A stretch of DNA of 64,000 nucleotides, taken from contig CAJTGD010000015.1 of assembly GCA_910575475.1 (NCBI GenBank), positions 1 through 64,000 of the forward strand, read 5' to 3'. Numbering within the stretch: position 1 is the stretch's first letter; each line of letters opens with the position of its first letter. Source of the DNA: Lachnospiraceae bacterium (GTDB taxonomy: Bacteria > Bacillota > Clostridia > Lachnospirales > Lachnospiraceae). Positions 38,064-46,862 of the stretch are shown here, in pieces. Under the pieces are notes generated by a model. It was not told the DNA's origin. It did not search any database and saw only the letters and a program-made list of their open reading frames with translations. A program made the position numbers and the translations under genes.

Positions 38064-39389
38064 TCAAATTCTGTCGGCAAACTGAGGCAGATATTTTTTA
38101 TGCGCCCGGATCAGCTCGTCAACCGTAATATTGGCCAGTTCATCACTGGGACAGAGCGGATTGATATTCAGCGCCGCAACTGCCAGATCCCGGTTTCCTG
38201 TCACCGCTGCTTCGCACACCATACGTTCAAAGGACTTGATCATCTGTATCATTCCGTTGATCTGTGGTTTTAATTCTCCTACCGCAATTGGTTTTGGTCC
38301 ATCCTTCGTTATCACACTGGCAATCTCAACTGCGCTGTCCGCCGGAAGATTGGAGACTGCCCCCTGATTGCGGACATTGACATACTGGATATCGCAGGTG
38401 TTGTTATAAATCGAACAGATCAGATTACACGCCGCATCGCTGTACCGTGCCCCGCCCCGCTGTTCCAGCTGTTTCGGCTTTTCATCCAGATCCTCATTCT
38501 GATACAGTTCAAAAAGCTCTGCTTCCAGCCTTCTCACGACCTCTCCGCGGACCCTGCCTTCCTGATATTCCTTTAATTCTTCCTCCAGCTGTTTCTTTGT
38601 AAAAAAGTAATAGTTATGATAGGGACAGGGAATACAGCCGAGTCCGTTCAGCAGTCCCGGTGAAAATGGAAATGCGTTGAAATTTTTCATTGCAATAGCA
38701 TCCGAAGTATCCAGATTCTGATATACTTTGATCACTTTTTCCAGAATAGATTCCCCATCCAGGAAAATATCTGTCGCAAAAATGTGGTGGTTCACGCCTG
38801 CAATTTCCATCCTGATGCGGTCCGGGCTGACCTTCATCATCTTTGCAAAACCATTTACCATATTGATCGGGACATTGCATAATCCGATCACTTTCTTAAA
38901 ATCCGTATACCGCAGTATTGCTTCTGTGATCATTCCTGCCGGATTAGTAAAATTGATCATCCAGGCGTCCGGACATAATTCTTCCATATCCTTCACGATA
39001 TCCAGAATAACCGGAATGGTCCGAAATGCCTTAAACATCCCGCCTGCACCATTGGTTTCCTGCCCGATCATGCCGTACTTCAGCGGAATCCGCTCATCCA
39101 GGATCCGCGCCTCAAGCAGTCCGACCCGCATCTGTGTTGTCACGAAATCCGCGTCTTTTAATGCCTCACGTCTGTCATACGATAATACGGTCTTCATCGG
39201 CACTCCGGCTTTTTTTACCATCCGTTTTGCCAGTCCCCCTACGATTTCCAGCTTTTCGCGTCCTTCTTCGATATCTACCAGCCATAATTCTCTGACCGGG
39301 AGACGATCGTACCGTTTGATAAATCCCTCCACCAGTTCCGGCGTATAAGAAGAGCCGCCTCCGATTGTTACGATCTTTACGTTTTTCAT
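38064..39389 (-). CDS. GH4 6-phospho-glycosidase
   Basis: A 441-residue NAD+- and Mn2+-dependent glycosidase of family 4. The nucleotide loop is GGGSSYTPELVEG (residues 10-22), the metal cysteine is in GLCNVP (Cys171) and the metal histidine in GVNHHIF (His201). Family members cleave 6-phosphoglycosides by oxidation at C3 and elimination; the motif set fits the 6-phospho-beta-glucosidase group. It overlaps the upstream kinase gene by four bases (stop/start overlap), so the two are translationally coupled. No PTS genes are in the window, so the coupled kinase may supply the phosphate. Confidence 0.92.
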   Translation of the reverse strand: MKNVKIVTIGGGSSYTPELVEGFIKRYDRLPVRELWLVDIEEGREKLEIVGGLAKRMVKKAGVPMKTVLSYDRREALKDADFVTTQMRVGLLEARILDERIPLKYGMIGQETNGAGGMFKAFRTIPVILDIVKDMEELCPDAWMINFTNPAGMITEAILRYTDFKKVIGLCNVPINMVNGFAKMMKVSPDRIRMEIAGVNHHIFATDIFLDGESILEKVIKVYQNLDTSDAIAMKNFNAFPFSPGLLNGLGCIPCPYHNYYFFTKKQLEEELKEYQEGRVRGEVVRRLEAELFELYQNEDLDEKPKQLEQRGGARYSDAACNLICSIYNNTCDIQYVNVRNQGAVSNLPADSAVEIASVITKDGPKPIAVGELKPQINGMIQMIKSFERMVCEAAVTGNRDLAVAALNINPLCPSDELANITVDELIRAHKKYLPQFADRI

Positions 39390-40399
39390 TCCCCAATCCT
39401 TTCTATTGATTTTTCATTTCGCAGCAGTCCGTTTGTCCTGGCAGATGCATAGACATTTTGAAGGATCTTGTCCGATACCTTGCCTCCCAACGCCTTTTCC
39501 AGTGCCAGTATCACACCTCCGACAATGGGCTCATACACAGAATCTGCAACCCTCACCTGAGGATTTGCTGCCTGCAGCTTCCTTTTCAATGCTTCCAGCA
39601 GCACATCCGTCGCGCTTTTAAAGATACTTCCGGACGTGTAGACTGCCGCCGGCTTGTCCAGCATCCCGTTTCTCTTCATCCCTGCAATGGCATATCCGGC
39701 CCACGCATGCGCAAATTCTTCTAAAAGTCTGATGCAGACCGGATCTCCCGCAGCCGCGCAGCTTCCCACTTCAATCGCAAAGTCTTTAATCTTTTCACGT
39801 TCGATTTCTTCCTTGACCCATTTTTCACGTAACGTCAGAACATCCGGCAGCCCATAAAAATCCAGCAGCTTTTGTGTCAGCATCGTCTCGTCCCTGACTC
39901 CCAGAGCAGATTCCATAACCACAAACAACGTCCTTCTTCCGATAGCTTCTCCCCCATGCCACAATTCATCGATATAATACCCCAGAACATCCTGGCTGCC
40001 ATCCGGCGCCCAGACGCCCACATTTAATCCTGTTCCGGCACATATGATCAGGGAAGAGCGTTCACTGGTCTCCGCCCGCAGCGCGATGATACAGTCATTC
40101 ACCACCACAGCCGGACAGGAAAATGCCTTTTCCACCCCTTTTTTCAGTGCCTGACAGTCATGAGGAAGATCTGCTCCTGCAAGTCCGCCTCCGATTGCAG
40201 CTATATCCCCCTGCATTCCGCCGATCCGCCCCAATGCGGCACTGGCCGCGGATTTCATCTGTCCTGCGGCATGCTCCATCCCGGTCAGATAGTGGTGCCC
40301 TCCGCCGGCCCCGCCAACGGATAAAATAGTTCCATCCAGATCCGCAATCGCGGCGATCGTTTTCGTCCGTCCCTGGTCCAGTCCCAATACATATTTCAT
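39386..40399 (-). CDS. BadF/BadG-type sugar kinase (N-acetylglucosamine-kinase-like)
   Basis: A 337-residue actin-fold ATPase; ATG 40399 follows AAGGAGAAC. Phosphate-binding motifs are visible: GLDQGRTKTIAAIADLDG at the start, a central VVVNDCIIAL with the likely catalytic aspartate, and ICAGTGLNVGVW. This family includes GlcNAc/glucosamine kinases. It overlaps GH4 downstream by four bases and shares an ATGA junction with the DUF7916-like gene upstream, so the three make one coupled unit. It probably phosphorylates an imported amino sugar, disaccharide or glycoside. Confidence 0.8.
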   Translation of the reverse strand: MKYVLGLDQGRTKTIAAIADLDGTILSVGGAGGGHHYLTGMEHAAGQMKSAASAALGRIGGMQGDIAAIGGGLAGADLPHDCQALKKGVEKAFSCPAVVVNDCIIALRAETSERSSLIICAGTGLNVGVWAPDGSQDVLGYYIDELWHGGEAIGRRTLFVVMESALGVRDETMLTQKLLDFYGLPDVLTLREKWVKEEIEREKIKDFAIEVGSCAAAGDPVCIRLLEEFAHAWAGYAIAGMKRNGMLDKPAAVYTSGSIFKSATDVLLEALKRKLQAANPQVRVADSVYEPIVGGVILALEKALGGKVSDKILQNVYASARTNGLLRNEKSIERIGE

Positions 40400-41475
40400 A
40401 GCGGTTCTCCTTCGTTCGTCGGCATGTCGTCGGAAGCCCGAAAAAATGCTTCGCATTTGCTTCCTCCCCGTACCGGTGACAATGCGATTCTCCGGAGTGT
40501 ATGGCGCACACCTTTGATCGCCTGCGAGAATGCCAGGATATTTTCCGGGGAGGAAACACCTCCATATACACTGTCCCCGATCTGCTGAAGATCCGCGCCG
40601 GCCATTTTTCCATCTGCCGCAAATCTTTTGATCGTCTCCGGATCTGCGCCTTCCAGTGAAGCAGCCACCGCAGTTTCAGCCAAAATCCCATTCTCATGGG
40701 CAAGATCGATCCACCGTTTTACGGTTTCCACGGTAAATCCCTGGGCAGTTCCCGGTCCCGGCATGATCAGCACATCTGCCCCACTTTCCGCGATTTCTCT
40801 GATTTCCTTTTCTGTCATATATTCTTCTGCTTTTCCTTGGAACACGAATCCCCCTGCCTGCATTTTTCCTGCCTTGACCAGCCCATGCTCACCAAAGCCT
40901 CTGCGGACGGCTTTGATATGTTTCACCAGTTCTTCCGTCGGAACCTCCGAAGAACAGATCAGGGAGATAAAATTCGCCCCGTGCTCAACCGCGCGTCTTG
41001 CATTCTCTTCATTTGCCAGAAGAGCCGGTGGAATTTTCCCGTTATCTTCCATACACAGCAGTACAATTCCTACCTGAATCCCCGCCAGCCGTCTCACATC
41101 CGCAAGTGTCCTTCCGAATCCCAGACTCTCCAGAAAATAATCCTGAAATTCCCCCTCGACCACTGATGGATCCGGCACTGCCCCCCTGCTGCCTGACTCG
41201 TTCCACAAGGAAAAAAACTTTTCAATCCCTTCTTTTGAAGATGCCAGGCCGGGCATCATCGGCATATCCATGTCATAATGGTTGATCAAAACCATATCGC
41301 AGCCACAGCCCTTCAATAATTCTACATTGGACACCCCGTCGATCAGATTCTGACGATATGTGATCGTCTCTCCTACCACCACACGCCCGCAGGCTTTTGT
41401 GATTCCCTGAACCATCTCCTTCCTGTCCGTCCGAACAAATTTTTCTCCCACATCGTTTAAATATCGCAGAGCCAT
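40396..41475 (-). CDS. DUF7916-like TIM-barrel protein of phosphosugar operons
   Basis: A 359-residue protein; ATG 41475 follows AAGGAGG. It resembles the TIM-barrel proteins (sometimes labelled haloacid-dehalogenase-like, DUF7916) found in phospho-beta-glucosidase operons. It has a GVSNVELLKGCGCDMVLINHYD strand-loop, GANFISLICSSE, a long VLIMPGPGT strand and a C-terminal GDSVYGGVSSPENI. The biochemical role is not known to me. It is first in the coupled trio with kinase and GH4. The last 20 residues are low-complexity and probably flexible. Confidence 0.6.
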   Translation of the reverse strand: MALRYLNDVGEKFVRTDRKEMVQGITKACGRVVVGETITYRQNLIDGVSNVELLKGCGCDMVLINHYDMDMPMMPGLASSKEGIEKFFSLWNESGSRGAVPDPSVVEGEFQDYFLESLGFGRTLADVRRLAGIQVGIVLLCMEDNGKIPPALLANEENARRAVEHGANFISLICSSEVPTEELVKHIKAVRRGFGEHGLVKAGKMQAGGFVFQGKAEEYMTEKEIREIAESGADVLIMPGPGTAQGFTVETVKRWIDLAHENGILAETAVAASLEGADPETIKRFAADGKMAGADLQQIGDSVYGGVSSPENILAFSQAIKGVRHTLRRIALSPVRGGSKCEAFFRASDDMPTNEGEPL

Positions 41476-41505
41476 TTCTTTTCCTCCTTCTTTTTTTGTA
41501 TTCAT

Positions 41506-41825
41506 GATCGTTCTTCCTTTGCCTGTAACTATCCAAAGCTGAGGACGGTCTGCCGTTCTGAATGGCTGTATCTGCCTTTATATTAAAAAAAGATCGCGCA
41601 TTCATTCAACGTTTTTATTGCCGAATGATTGCATAATCTTGCTTTGACATTTTTGACATTTTCCATTTCGTATTTACTTTCCTGGCCATTTCTGCTATAC
41701 TTGTTCTGTGAAAATCGATCGGACCACGCCATTCCGGCCGTCCGCCAATTCTGGCATCTCGCCATATTTCACAGCAGCACAGGAACCCATTGGTTGAAAA
41801 TTTACAGAAGAAAGGATTGATCTCT
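41506..41825. other. Divergent control region, no gene
   Basis: This 320-base AT-rich spacer separates the minus-strand GH4 operon from the plus-strand Rpn gene. On the plus strand a tandem TTTGACATTT-TTGACATTTT (about 41643-41662) and a TATACT (about 41696) are visible, but their spacing is too long for one standard promoter. No coding stretch is seen. Confidence 0.35.
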
Positions 41826-42994
41826 ATGTCTCAGAAAAACACGCCCGGCAACGCCATGCTGTGGGATGAAATTCTCAAAGCCATCGTGGATGCCATGCCG
41901 GAACAGCTTTTTCCGCTCTTCAAGGAAGTGTATGGAAAAGAGTATCCTGATGGGACCCCCATCACCCTGCTTGCCACAGAATCCTCCACCTACCGTGAGG
42001 CCCCGAATGCTCCGCCAGGCTCGCGTCTGTCCGATATTGCGCTTTTGTAAATGGCACAGATTATTATCATCTGGAATGCCAGATGCGCAATGACCGGGAA
42101 ATGGTGATCCGTATGGTCGCGTATGATCTGCATTTTGCCATGCAGTATACCATTCATGAAGATAACGAAAATGGCAGTTATACTATGCATTTCCCCCGTT
42201 CTGCGGTCATCTATCCTGAAAAAAATGAAAAGCTTCCCGAATATCTGCGCTGCCGCATTATTTTTCAGGATGAAACCGAGCACATTTACGAGATTCCCAC
42301 CGTCAGGATCCAGTCCTATTCTCTGCAGGAAATTCATGAAAAGCATCTAAATCTTTTTATTCCCTATGTGCTGCTCCGGCTGCGGCCAAAGTTGGATCCG
42401 GAAAGGAAATTTCCATTAGAGAAAAAGGAATTGACAGACTTTGTGGATAAGGTTATGATCATATTAGAAAATGAATTAGAAGAAGGGTATCTGACACAAC
42501 TGGAATATGATGATTACATTAACCTCTTCCGCCGTGCCGCAGAAAAAATATTGGAGATACATGCTGATTTTCGAAAGGAGGTAGACCTTATGACGAAACC
42601 GATGATTGAACTGCCCAGTGTACTGCAGAAACGTTTGTATGATGAGATTGACAGTTTGAATGCAAATAAAAAGACGTTGATCGCTGATAATGAGGCTCTG
42701 GCTGCTGATAGGGATGCTCTGATTGCTGATAAGGATGCTCTGGCTGCTGATCGAGATGCTCTGATCGCTGATAAAGATGCTCTGATTGCTGATAAGGATG
42801 CTCTGATCGCTGATAAGGATGCTCTGATCGCTGATAAAGATGCTCTGATCGCTGATAAAGATGCTCTGATCGCTAAAAACAATACCCTGACTGCTGGTCT
42901 TGCAGAAAAAAATGCCTTACTTGCTGATAAGGATGCGGAGCTTGCCCGAATGCGGACATTGCTGGAGCAATATCATATTCCGGTCACTGCCTGA
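41826..42994 (+). pseudogene. Rpn-family (PD-(D/E)XK) nuclease, frameshifted
   Basis: The reading starts at ATG 41826 after an AAAGGA site and runs about 75 codons to RLSDIALL-stop (42050). Shifting one base at a TTTT run restores FVNGTDYYHLECQMRND and continues to 42994. The D-x-A-L and H-L-E-C-Q motifs are the catalytic D and ExQ of Rpn/PDDEXK_2 recombination-promoting nucleases. The central part is helical; the C-terminus is a coiled coil of heptads (LIADKDA repeats). Loss of one T in a TTTTT run would explain the break. The protein is probably inactive in this isolate, although slippage could restore it. Confidence 0.75.
42677..42886 (+). repeat. 21-bp tandem repeat coding for LIADKDA heptads
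   Basis: About ten tandem 21-bp units, consensus CTGATCGCTGATAARGATGC plus T, from 42677. Two units carry GCT in place of ATC (LAADRDA) and the last one degenerates to LIAKNNT. Nearly identical units suggest recent expansion, and the array keeps the coiled-coil register. Confidence 0.9.
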
Positions 42995-43037
42995 TCTTCT
43001 TTCTTCATAGCGCAGAATATCCTATAAAGTGCTGAAA

Positions 43038-43132
43038 GGGCTGCCGCAAAATACAGCTCGTATACATTATATGGCTGAGCGTGTAATCCAAATGCCATGC
43101 CTTGTATATTGCAGCTATTTTGCCGCAACCCC
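43038..43132. repeat. Palindromic element with GGGCTGCCGCAAAATA ends
   Basis: The left arm starts at 43038 (GGGCTGCCGCAAAATACAGC) and the complement of the right arm ends at 43132 (GGGGTTGCGGCAAAATAGC), giving imperfect 27-base inverted repeats around about 40 bases. CCCCTTTTT follows on the plus strand, so it could terminate the Rpn transcript. It may equally be a small mobile palindrome. No confident gene is visible in 42995-43317. Confidence 0.5.
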
Positions 43133-43317
43133 TTTTTGGTAATATCCGCCATTGTGATCCTGGAGGGCTGGTTTTTCAATTCGATCACAACTATTCTGCC
43201 TGCCGGCGAAGCAAGCTGTACGGACTGTTCAAAGGAAGAGATGCCCTCAGCTTTACTGACCGGATGCCTTTCAGCAGGGTGTAAGGCACCGTAAATAGTA
43301 TCGACAAAAGTTACTGC

Positions 43318-43827
43318 TCAGTACCCTTCCTCCCGCCTCCGCTTCCGCAGCTGATACCGTTTTTCCCCTCCAAGCCATTCTGCCTGCTCAGCCTCCGATG
43401 CCAGCTCAAGCCCCGGCACCTCCACCGCATTTCCCTTTTCATCCACCGCCACCATGACAAGGTACGCCCGGTTGATGCTCCTGCGGTTTCCCTGGTAGTC
43501 CTCCACATAGGTGTCTACCCGCACCTCCATGGACGTGCGTCCCACATAGGTCAGCCGGCCCACCAGGACGATCATGTCGTTCTGATAAGCTCCTGCCTTA
43601 AAATTCAGATTGTCAATGGATGCCGTTGTCACCATTTTCCCGGAATGGCGCCGGCTGACGATCCCGGCCATCTCATCGATCCACTGCATCAGATAACCGC
43701 CGAACAGCCTGCCCTGGGGATTGATGTGCTGGGAACGGATCACATAGACCTGCTCAGTCCTGGAATCCCCCACTTTTTTCATTGCTCTTTTCTGCTCCAT
43801 GCCTTTCACTTCCATTCGATTTGTCAT
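43318..43827 (-). CDS. Acyl-CoA thioesterase (hotdog fold)
   Basis: A 169-residue single hotdog-fold protein of the YciA/BFIT-like acyl-CoA hydrolase group. It has the motif HINPQGRLFGGYLMQWIDEMAG, which holds the active-site aspartate/glutamate on the central helix, followed by TTASIDNLNF and VDTYVEDYQGNR. It hydrolyses acyl-CoA to free acid and CoA in the cytoplasm. The start at 43827 has only a weak site; the ATG at 43800 is an alternative. An inverted-repeat element begins right at its 5' end (43833). Confidence 0.88.
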   Translation of the reverse strand: MTNRMEVKGMEQKRAMKKVGDSRTEQVYVIRSQHINPQGRLFGGYLMQWIDEMAGIVSRRHSGKMVTTASIDNLNFKAGAYQNDMIVLVGRLTYVGRTSMEVRVDTYVEDYQGNRRSINRAYLVMVAVDEKGNAVEVPGLELASEAEQAEWLGGEKRYQLRKRRREEGY

Positions 43828-43832
43828 TCATT

Positions 43833-43912
43833 TTTTCCAGCTATGCGGTTGCGATTGGATAAATGAGTTTCGTGATCCCTGGATCATCAAACCGCACAAT
43901 TGGAATTCATTT
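43833..43912. repeat. Inverted-repeat element, copy 1 (degenerate)
   Basis: The left end TTTTTTCCAGCTATGCGGTTG at about 43833 pairs loosely with AAACCGCACAATTGGAATT at the right. Inside, GATCCCTGGATC gives a further short hairpin. It shares its left end almost base for base with the copy 120 bases away. Confidence 0.55.
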
Positions 43913-43956
43913 CTATAGTATATACCATAATCCCTCCGAAATCATAAAAATCTCAA

Positions 43957-44055
43957 ATTTTTTCCAGCTGTGCGGTTGCGATTCGATAGGTCATTTGCAT
44001 GCAATTTATTGCAATGAAAATGACCTATCGAATCAGCAACCGCACAGCTGGAAAT
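43957..44055. repeat. Inverted-repeat element, copy 2 (near perfect)
   Basis: Arms of about 36 bases, beginning TTTTTTCCAGCTGTGCGGTTG and ending CAACCGCACAGCTGGAAA, are complementary except for one bulged base. They enclose about 25 bases. They lie in the spacer between the thioesterase (minus) and the sigma-factor gene (plus). Size, ends and repetition in three places fit a MITE or REP-type element. The remaining spacer up to 44193 carries only a TATATATAG stretch that may be part of the sigma promoter. Confidence 0.7.
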
Positions 44056-44193
44056 TTTTTCTTCCCTAGTGAAATTTTTTCCCCATTTCAAAGATATATA
44101 TAGTAGAGTGGTATACACAACGCCGGGGCGGTCGCCCTGGTTGAAAGAAGAGAAGCGCCCAAATAGCACCGGAGAATGTAAGGAGATCCTGAA

Positions 44194-44541
44194 ATGTTAC
44201 CGAAAGAGCAGTTTATTGAAATGGCAGAAAAATATATGGACATGATCTTCCGGATCGCGTTTCACTATGTAAAGAACCGTCCGGAAGCCGATGATATCAC
44301 ACAGGAAGTCCTGTTAAAGCTGTACAATACGAAAAAGGACTTTGAAAATGAAGACCACATCAGGCACTGGCTGATGCGCGTCACGGTCAATTGCTGCAAA
44401 AAAACATTTCTGTCCCCGTGGAGGAAAACCGAACCGCTGGAAACCTATGCGGACAAGCTGTCCTTTTCCACACCGGAGCACGGCGAACTGTTTTATCTGA
44501 CCATGGATCTTCCCCGCAAAAAACTGATGGAGGTGAAATGA
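44194..44541 (+). pseudogene. ECF sigma factor lacking region 4
   Basis: A 115-residue frame with AAGGAG upstream. Residues 1-85 are a normal ECF sigma region 2 (FRIAFHYVKNRPEADDITQEV, then HWLMRVTVNCCKK). Just after GELFYLTMDLPRKK the sequence goes directly to LMEVK and stops. The region 4 HTH that binds the -35 (about 50 residues in the family) is missing, while the C-terminal few residues and the ATGA junction with the next gene remain. An in-frame internal deletion is the simplest reading. It could still bind core polymerase but should not recognise a -35. Confidence 0.7.
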
Positions 44542-45341
44542 CCATGTTTGACAAAAAACTCTATGTAGAAACATTTTCAGCCCTTCATGCCTCTGAGGAT
44601 ACGCTGGCTGAAATTCGAAAACTCACGTCACAGACCAGAAAAGAAGCTCCACATGGGATCCGCCCTGCCGTCCTGCTTACCGCCCTGCTGGTCTTTCTGC
44701 TGTCCTTTGCAGCCTTAGCCGCAGGCAGCCGGAGGATGGGCGGCTGGGTACATCATGCTTCGGTTCGTAGTGTGGAAAAAATGGGGCTTTCCTGCCCGAA
44801 CCGGCTTGGAGAATACCGGCTGTCCGGTCCCTCCCCTTTCCGCCGCATCCATGCAGCCCCGGAAGAATCCAGCGGCCTGAAAGCCTGGCTGGATCCGGAC
44901 TATACCTGGATGAGCGCGGAATATCAAAATGAAGCCGGCCAGACTCTTTCTCTCGGCTTCGGAAAAACCGATCATCCTCTCTGGGCATACTGTTTCAGTT
45001 ATGACGCGGAAGCGGAGGTTTGGCTCGGCGCAGAGACAGATACCGGACAAAAAAACACAGAAAAGCAGGATACGGAATCGTCCGCCGGAAGTTCCGGCCC
45101 GGATATAAAAAATGTGGAGACAACAAAGTATCAGGGCTGTACGATTTATCTGGCCGCTCGAAACAGGAGTGTGGAGGCTCACTGGGTCGATCCGGAGATC
45201 GGGCTTTGTCTTGTCCTTTCTTCCGGTCCCGACTGGATCCAGGATGAAGCGGAAAGACAAAACCGTGATACAGCGTGCCTTGCACAACGTGAATTTCTGA
45301 ATTTGGTAAAGCATGTCATTGACGATAACCGGACAAAATAG
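44538..45341 (+). CDS. Putative anti-sigma factor, single-pass membrane protein
   Basis: About 267 residues. The ATG at 44538 overlaps the sigma-factor stop (ATGA), and the ATG at 44544 has better spacing from GGAGGTG. Residues 1-40 are cytoplasmic and charged. One membrane helix (AVLLTALLVFLLSFAALAAG) is near residues 45-64, and an extracellular domain of about 200 residues follows with a Gln/Thr/Ser-rich insert. The arrangement matches ECF anti-sigma proteins of Clostridia, although no named domain is clear. It is coupled to the truncated sigma gene, so its partner is defective. Confidence 0.65.
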   Translation: MTMFDKKLYVETFSALHASEDTLAEIRKLTSQTRKEAPHGIRPAVLLTALLVFLLSFAALAAGSRRMGGWVHHASVRSVEKMGLSCPNRLGEYRLSGPSPFRRIHAAPEESSGLKAWLDPDYTWMSAEYQNEAGQTLSLGFGKTDHPLWAYCFSYDAEAEVWLGAETDTGQKNTEKQDTESSAGSSGPDIKNVETTKYQGCTIYLAARNRSVEAHWVDPEIGLCLVLSSGPDWIQDEAERQNRDTACLAQREFLNLVKHVIDDNRTK

Positions 45342-45370
45342 TCCCTGCAGATTACTCCGGCACACAGTAT

Positions 45371-45414
45371 AACAGGCAGATTTTTCCTTTTCATTCGGAA
45401 TAAATCTGCCTGTT
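45371..45414. terminator. Hairpin between convergent genes
   Basis: AACAGGCAGATTT (45371-45383) and AAATCTGCCTGTT (45402-45414) form a perfect 13-bp stem between the convergent anti-sigma and DUF362 genes. No long T run follows, so it may act in both directions or as a transcript-end stabiliser. Confidence 0.6.
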
Positions 45415-45451
45415 CATGGCAAAATACTGCCCTGCCCTGAGCCGTTCCCTT

Positions 45452-46591
45452 TTATTTGACGGTGATCAATTCATATTCCTTCGTCCCCAGCCCGATCTTC
45501 TCCGCATGGGCCAGACAGGTCTTATACTCGGAATTGGACGTGGTATTCTCAAAATGGTCGTGATGGTCGCAGAAACCGCTGCCCGCCATCTGGTCTGTCA
45601 GCTGCGTATTCGGAAGCGGGGTCTGCCGCAGGCAGGCATCCGCGCAGGCCTGATCCAGCGCCAGCGGATCCGCAGAAGCAAACATCCCGATGTCCGGAAG
45701 GATCGGCACGTCATTTCCGGAATGGCAGTCGCAGACCGGTGAGATATCGCACACCAGGGAAATGTGGAAGCAATCCCTGCCTGTCACCACCGCCTTTGTA
45801 TATTCCGCCATACGGCAGTTCAGCTCCTTGACCGCCGCATCCTGTCCAAATGCAATGGCATCGAAGTTGCAGGCACCGATGCAGCGTCCGCAGCCCACGC
45901 ATTTTTCCCCGTCAATGGTCATGACCTTTTTCTCCGCGTCAAATACCAGTCCGTCGTTTGCGCATTCCCGCATACAGCGCTTGCAGCCCCGGCAGCTCTC
46001 CGGGTCAATGACCGGCTGCCCGTTATGGTGCTGGTCCTTCTTGCCTGCTCTGGAACCGCACCCCATCCCGATATTCTTGATGGCTCCCCCGAATCCGGTC
46101 ATCTCATGCCCCTTGAAATGGGTCAGCGAGAGAAATACATCCGCGTCCATGACCGCGCGCCCGATCTTTGCTTCTTTGATATATTCGCCGCCTTCCACCG
46201 GCACCGCAATGTCGTCCGTACCCTTCAGGCCGTCGCCGATGATCACCGGACATCCCACCGTCATGGGTGTGAAGCCGTTCTCCCACGCACAATACAGATG
46301 CTCAATGGCATTCTTCCTGCTGCCGGGATAGAGGGTGTTGCAGTCCGTCAAAAATGGCTTGCCGCCGCATTCCTTTACCAGGTCCGCGACTGCCTTCGCA
46401 TAGTTAGGTCTGAGATAACTCATATTCCCCAGCTCTCCGAAATGCATCTTGATCGCGACAAATTTGCCGTCCATATTGATCTGATCCATCCCGGCTTTCC
46501 TCAGCAGCCGTTTCAGCTTCTCCACCGGACTCTCATCCATCTCACATCGAAAATCTGTAAAGTATACCTTTGCTTTTTTGGTATCACTCAT
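45452..46591 (-). CDS. DUF362 protein with two 4Fe-4S clusters
   Basis: A 379-residue cytoplasmic protein with AGAGAGGAG upstream. The N-terminal DUF362 domain (IKMHFGELGNMSYLRP, LTHFKGHEMTGFGGAIKNIGMG) is followed by a ferredoxin-like double cluster, CRGCKRCMRECAND and CVGCGRCIGACNFD, at about residues 199-250. Such proteins are common in anaerobes and probably handle electrons, but their substrate is unknown. It is transcribed divergently from DegV across a spacer with a long inverted repeat. Confidence 0.9.
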   Translation of the reverse strand: MSDTKKAKVYFTDFRCEMDESPVEKLKRLLRKAGMDQINMDGKFVAIKMHFGELGNMSYLRPNYAKAVADLVKECGGKPFLTDCNTLYPGSRKNAIEHLYCAWENGFTPMTVGCPVIIGDGLKGTDDIAVPVEGGEYIKEAKIGRAVMDADVFLSLTHFKGHEMTGFGGAIKNIGMGCGSRAGKKDQHHNGQPVIDPESCRGCKRCMRECANDGLVFDAEKKVMTIDGEKCVGCGRCIGACNFDAIAFGQDAAVKELNCRMAEYTKAVVTGRDCFHISLVCDISPVCDCHSGNDVPILPDIGMFASADPLALDQACADACLRQTPLPNTQLTDQMAGSGFCDHHDHFENTTSNSEYKTCLAHAEKIGLGTKEYELITVK

Positions 46592-46750
46592 GTTCTTTCT
46601 CCTCTCTTATCACAGGATCTACTGTACTTTTTGCGGTCACTTCCATTCTGCGCTAAACTGCACAAAAACAAGATTCATGGCCGGAAGGCAGTAACTCGTC
46701 ATTTCTATCAGTTTACCACATTCAGAAAATAGTTTCCACATCATATTTCG

Positions 46751-46862
46751 GTTTCTATATAGTATATATAACTACTTTATAAGGTTTTAAAAACTTCTTC
46801 ATGCATTTTAAAACGCAAAACGATTGCATTTCCGCGGGAAACGTAGTATTCTATATAGAAAC
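46751..46862. promoter_or_regulatory. Paired inverted operator-like sites before degV
   Basis: GTTTCTATATAG (46751-46762) and its exact complement CTATATAGAAAC (46851-46862) lie 88 bases apart in the divergent DUF362/DegV spacer. A 12-bp perfect inverted pair flanking the promoter zone fits a looping or dual-site operator. Confidence 0.5.

Noticed and set aside
42677-42886. Possible CRISPR array
   Set aside because: The 21-bp units are directly adjacent with no spacers and keep a coding heptad frame.
42973-43317. Open minus-strand frame between the Rpn and thioesterase genes
   Set aside because: It reads IVVIELKNQPSRITMAD but spans a palindromic element, has no start with ribosome site, and another frame is equally open.
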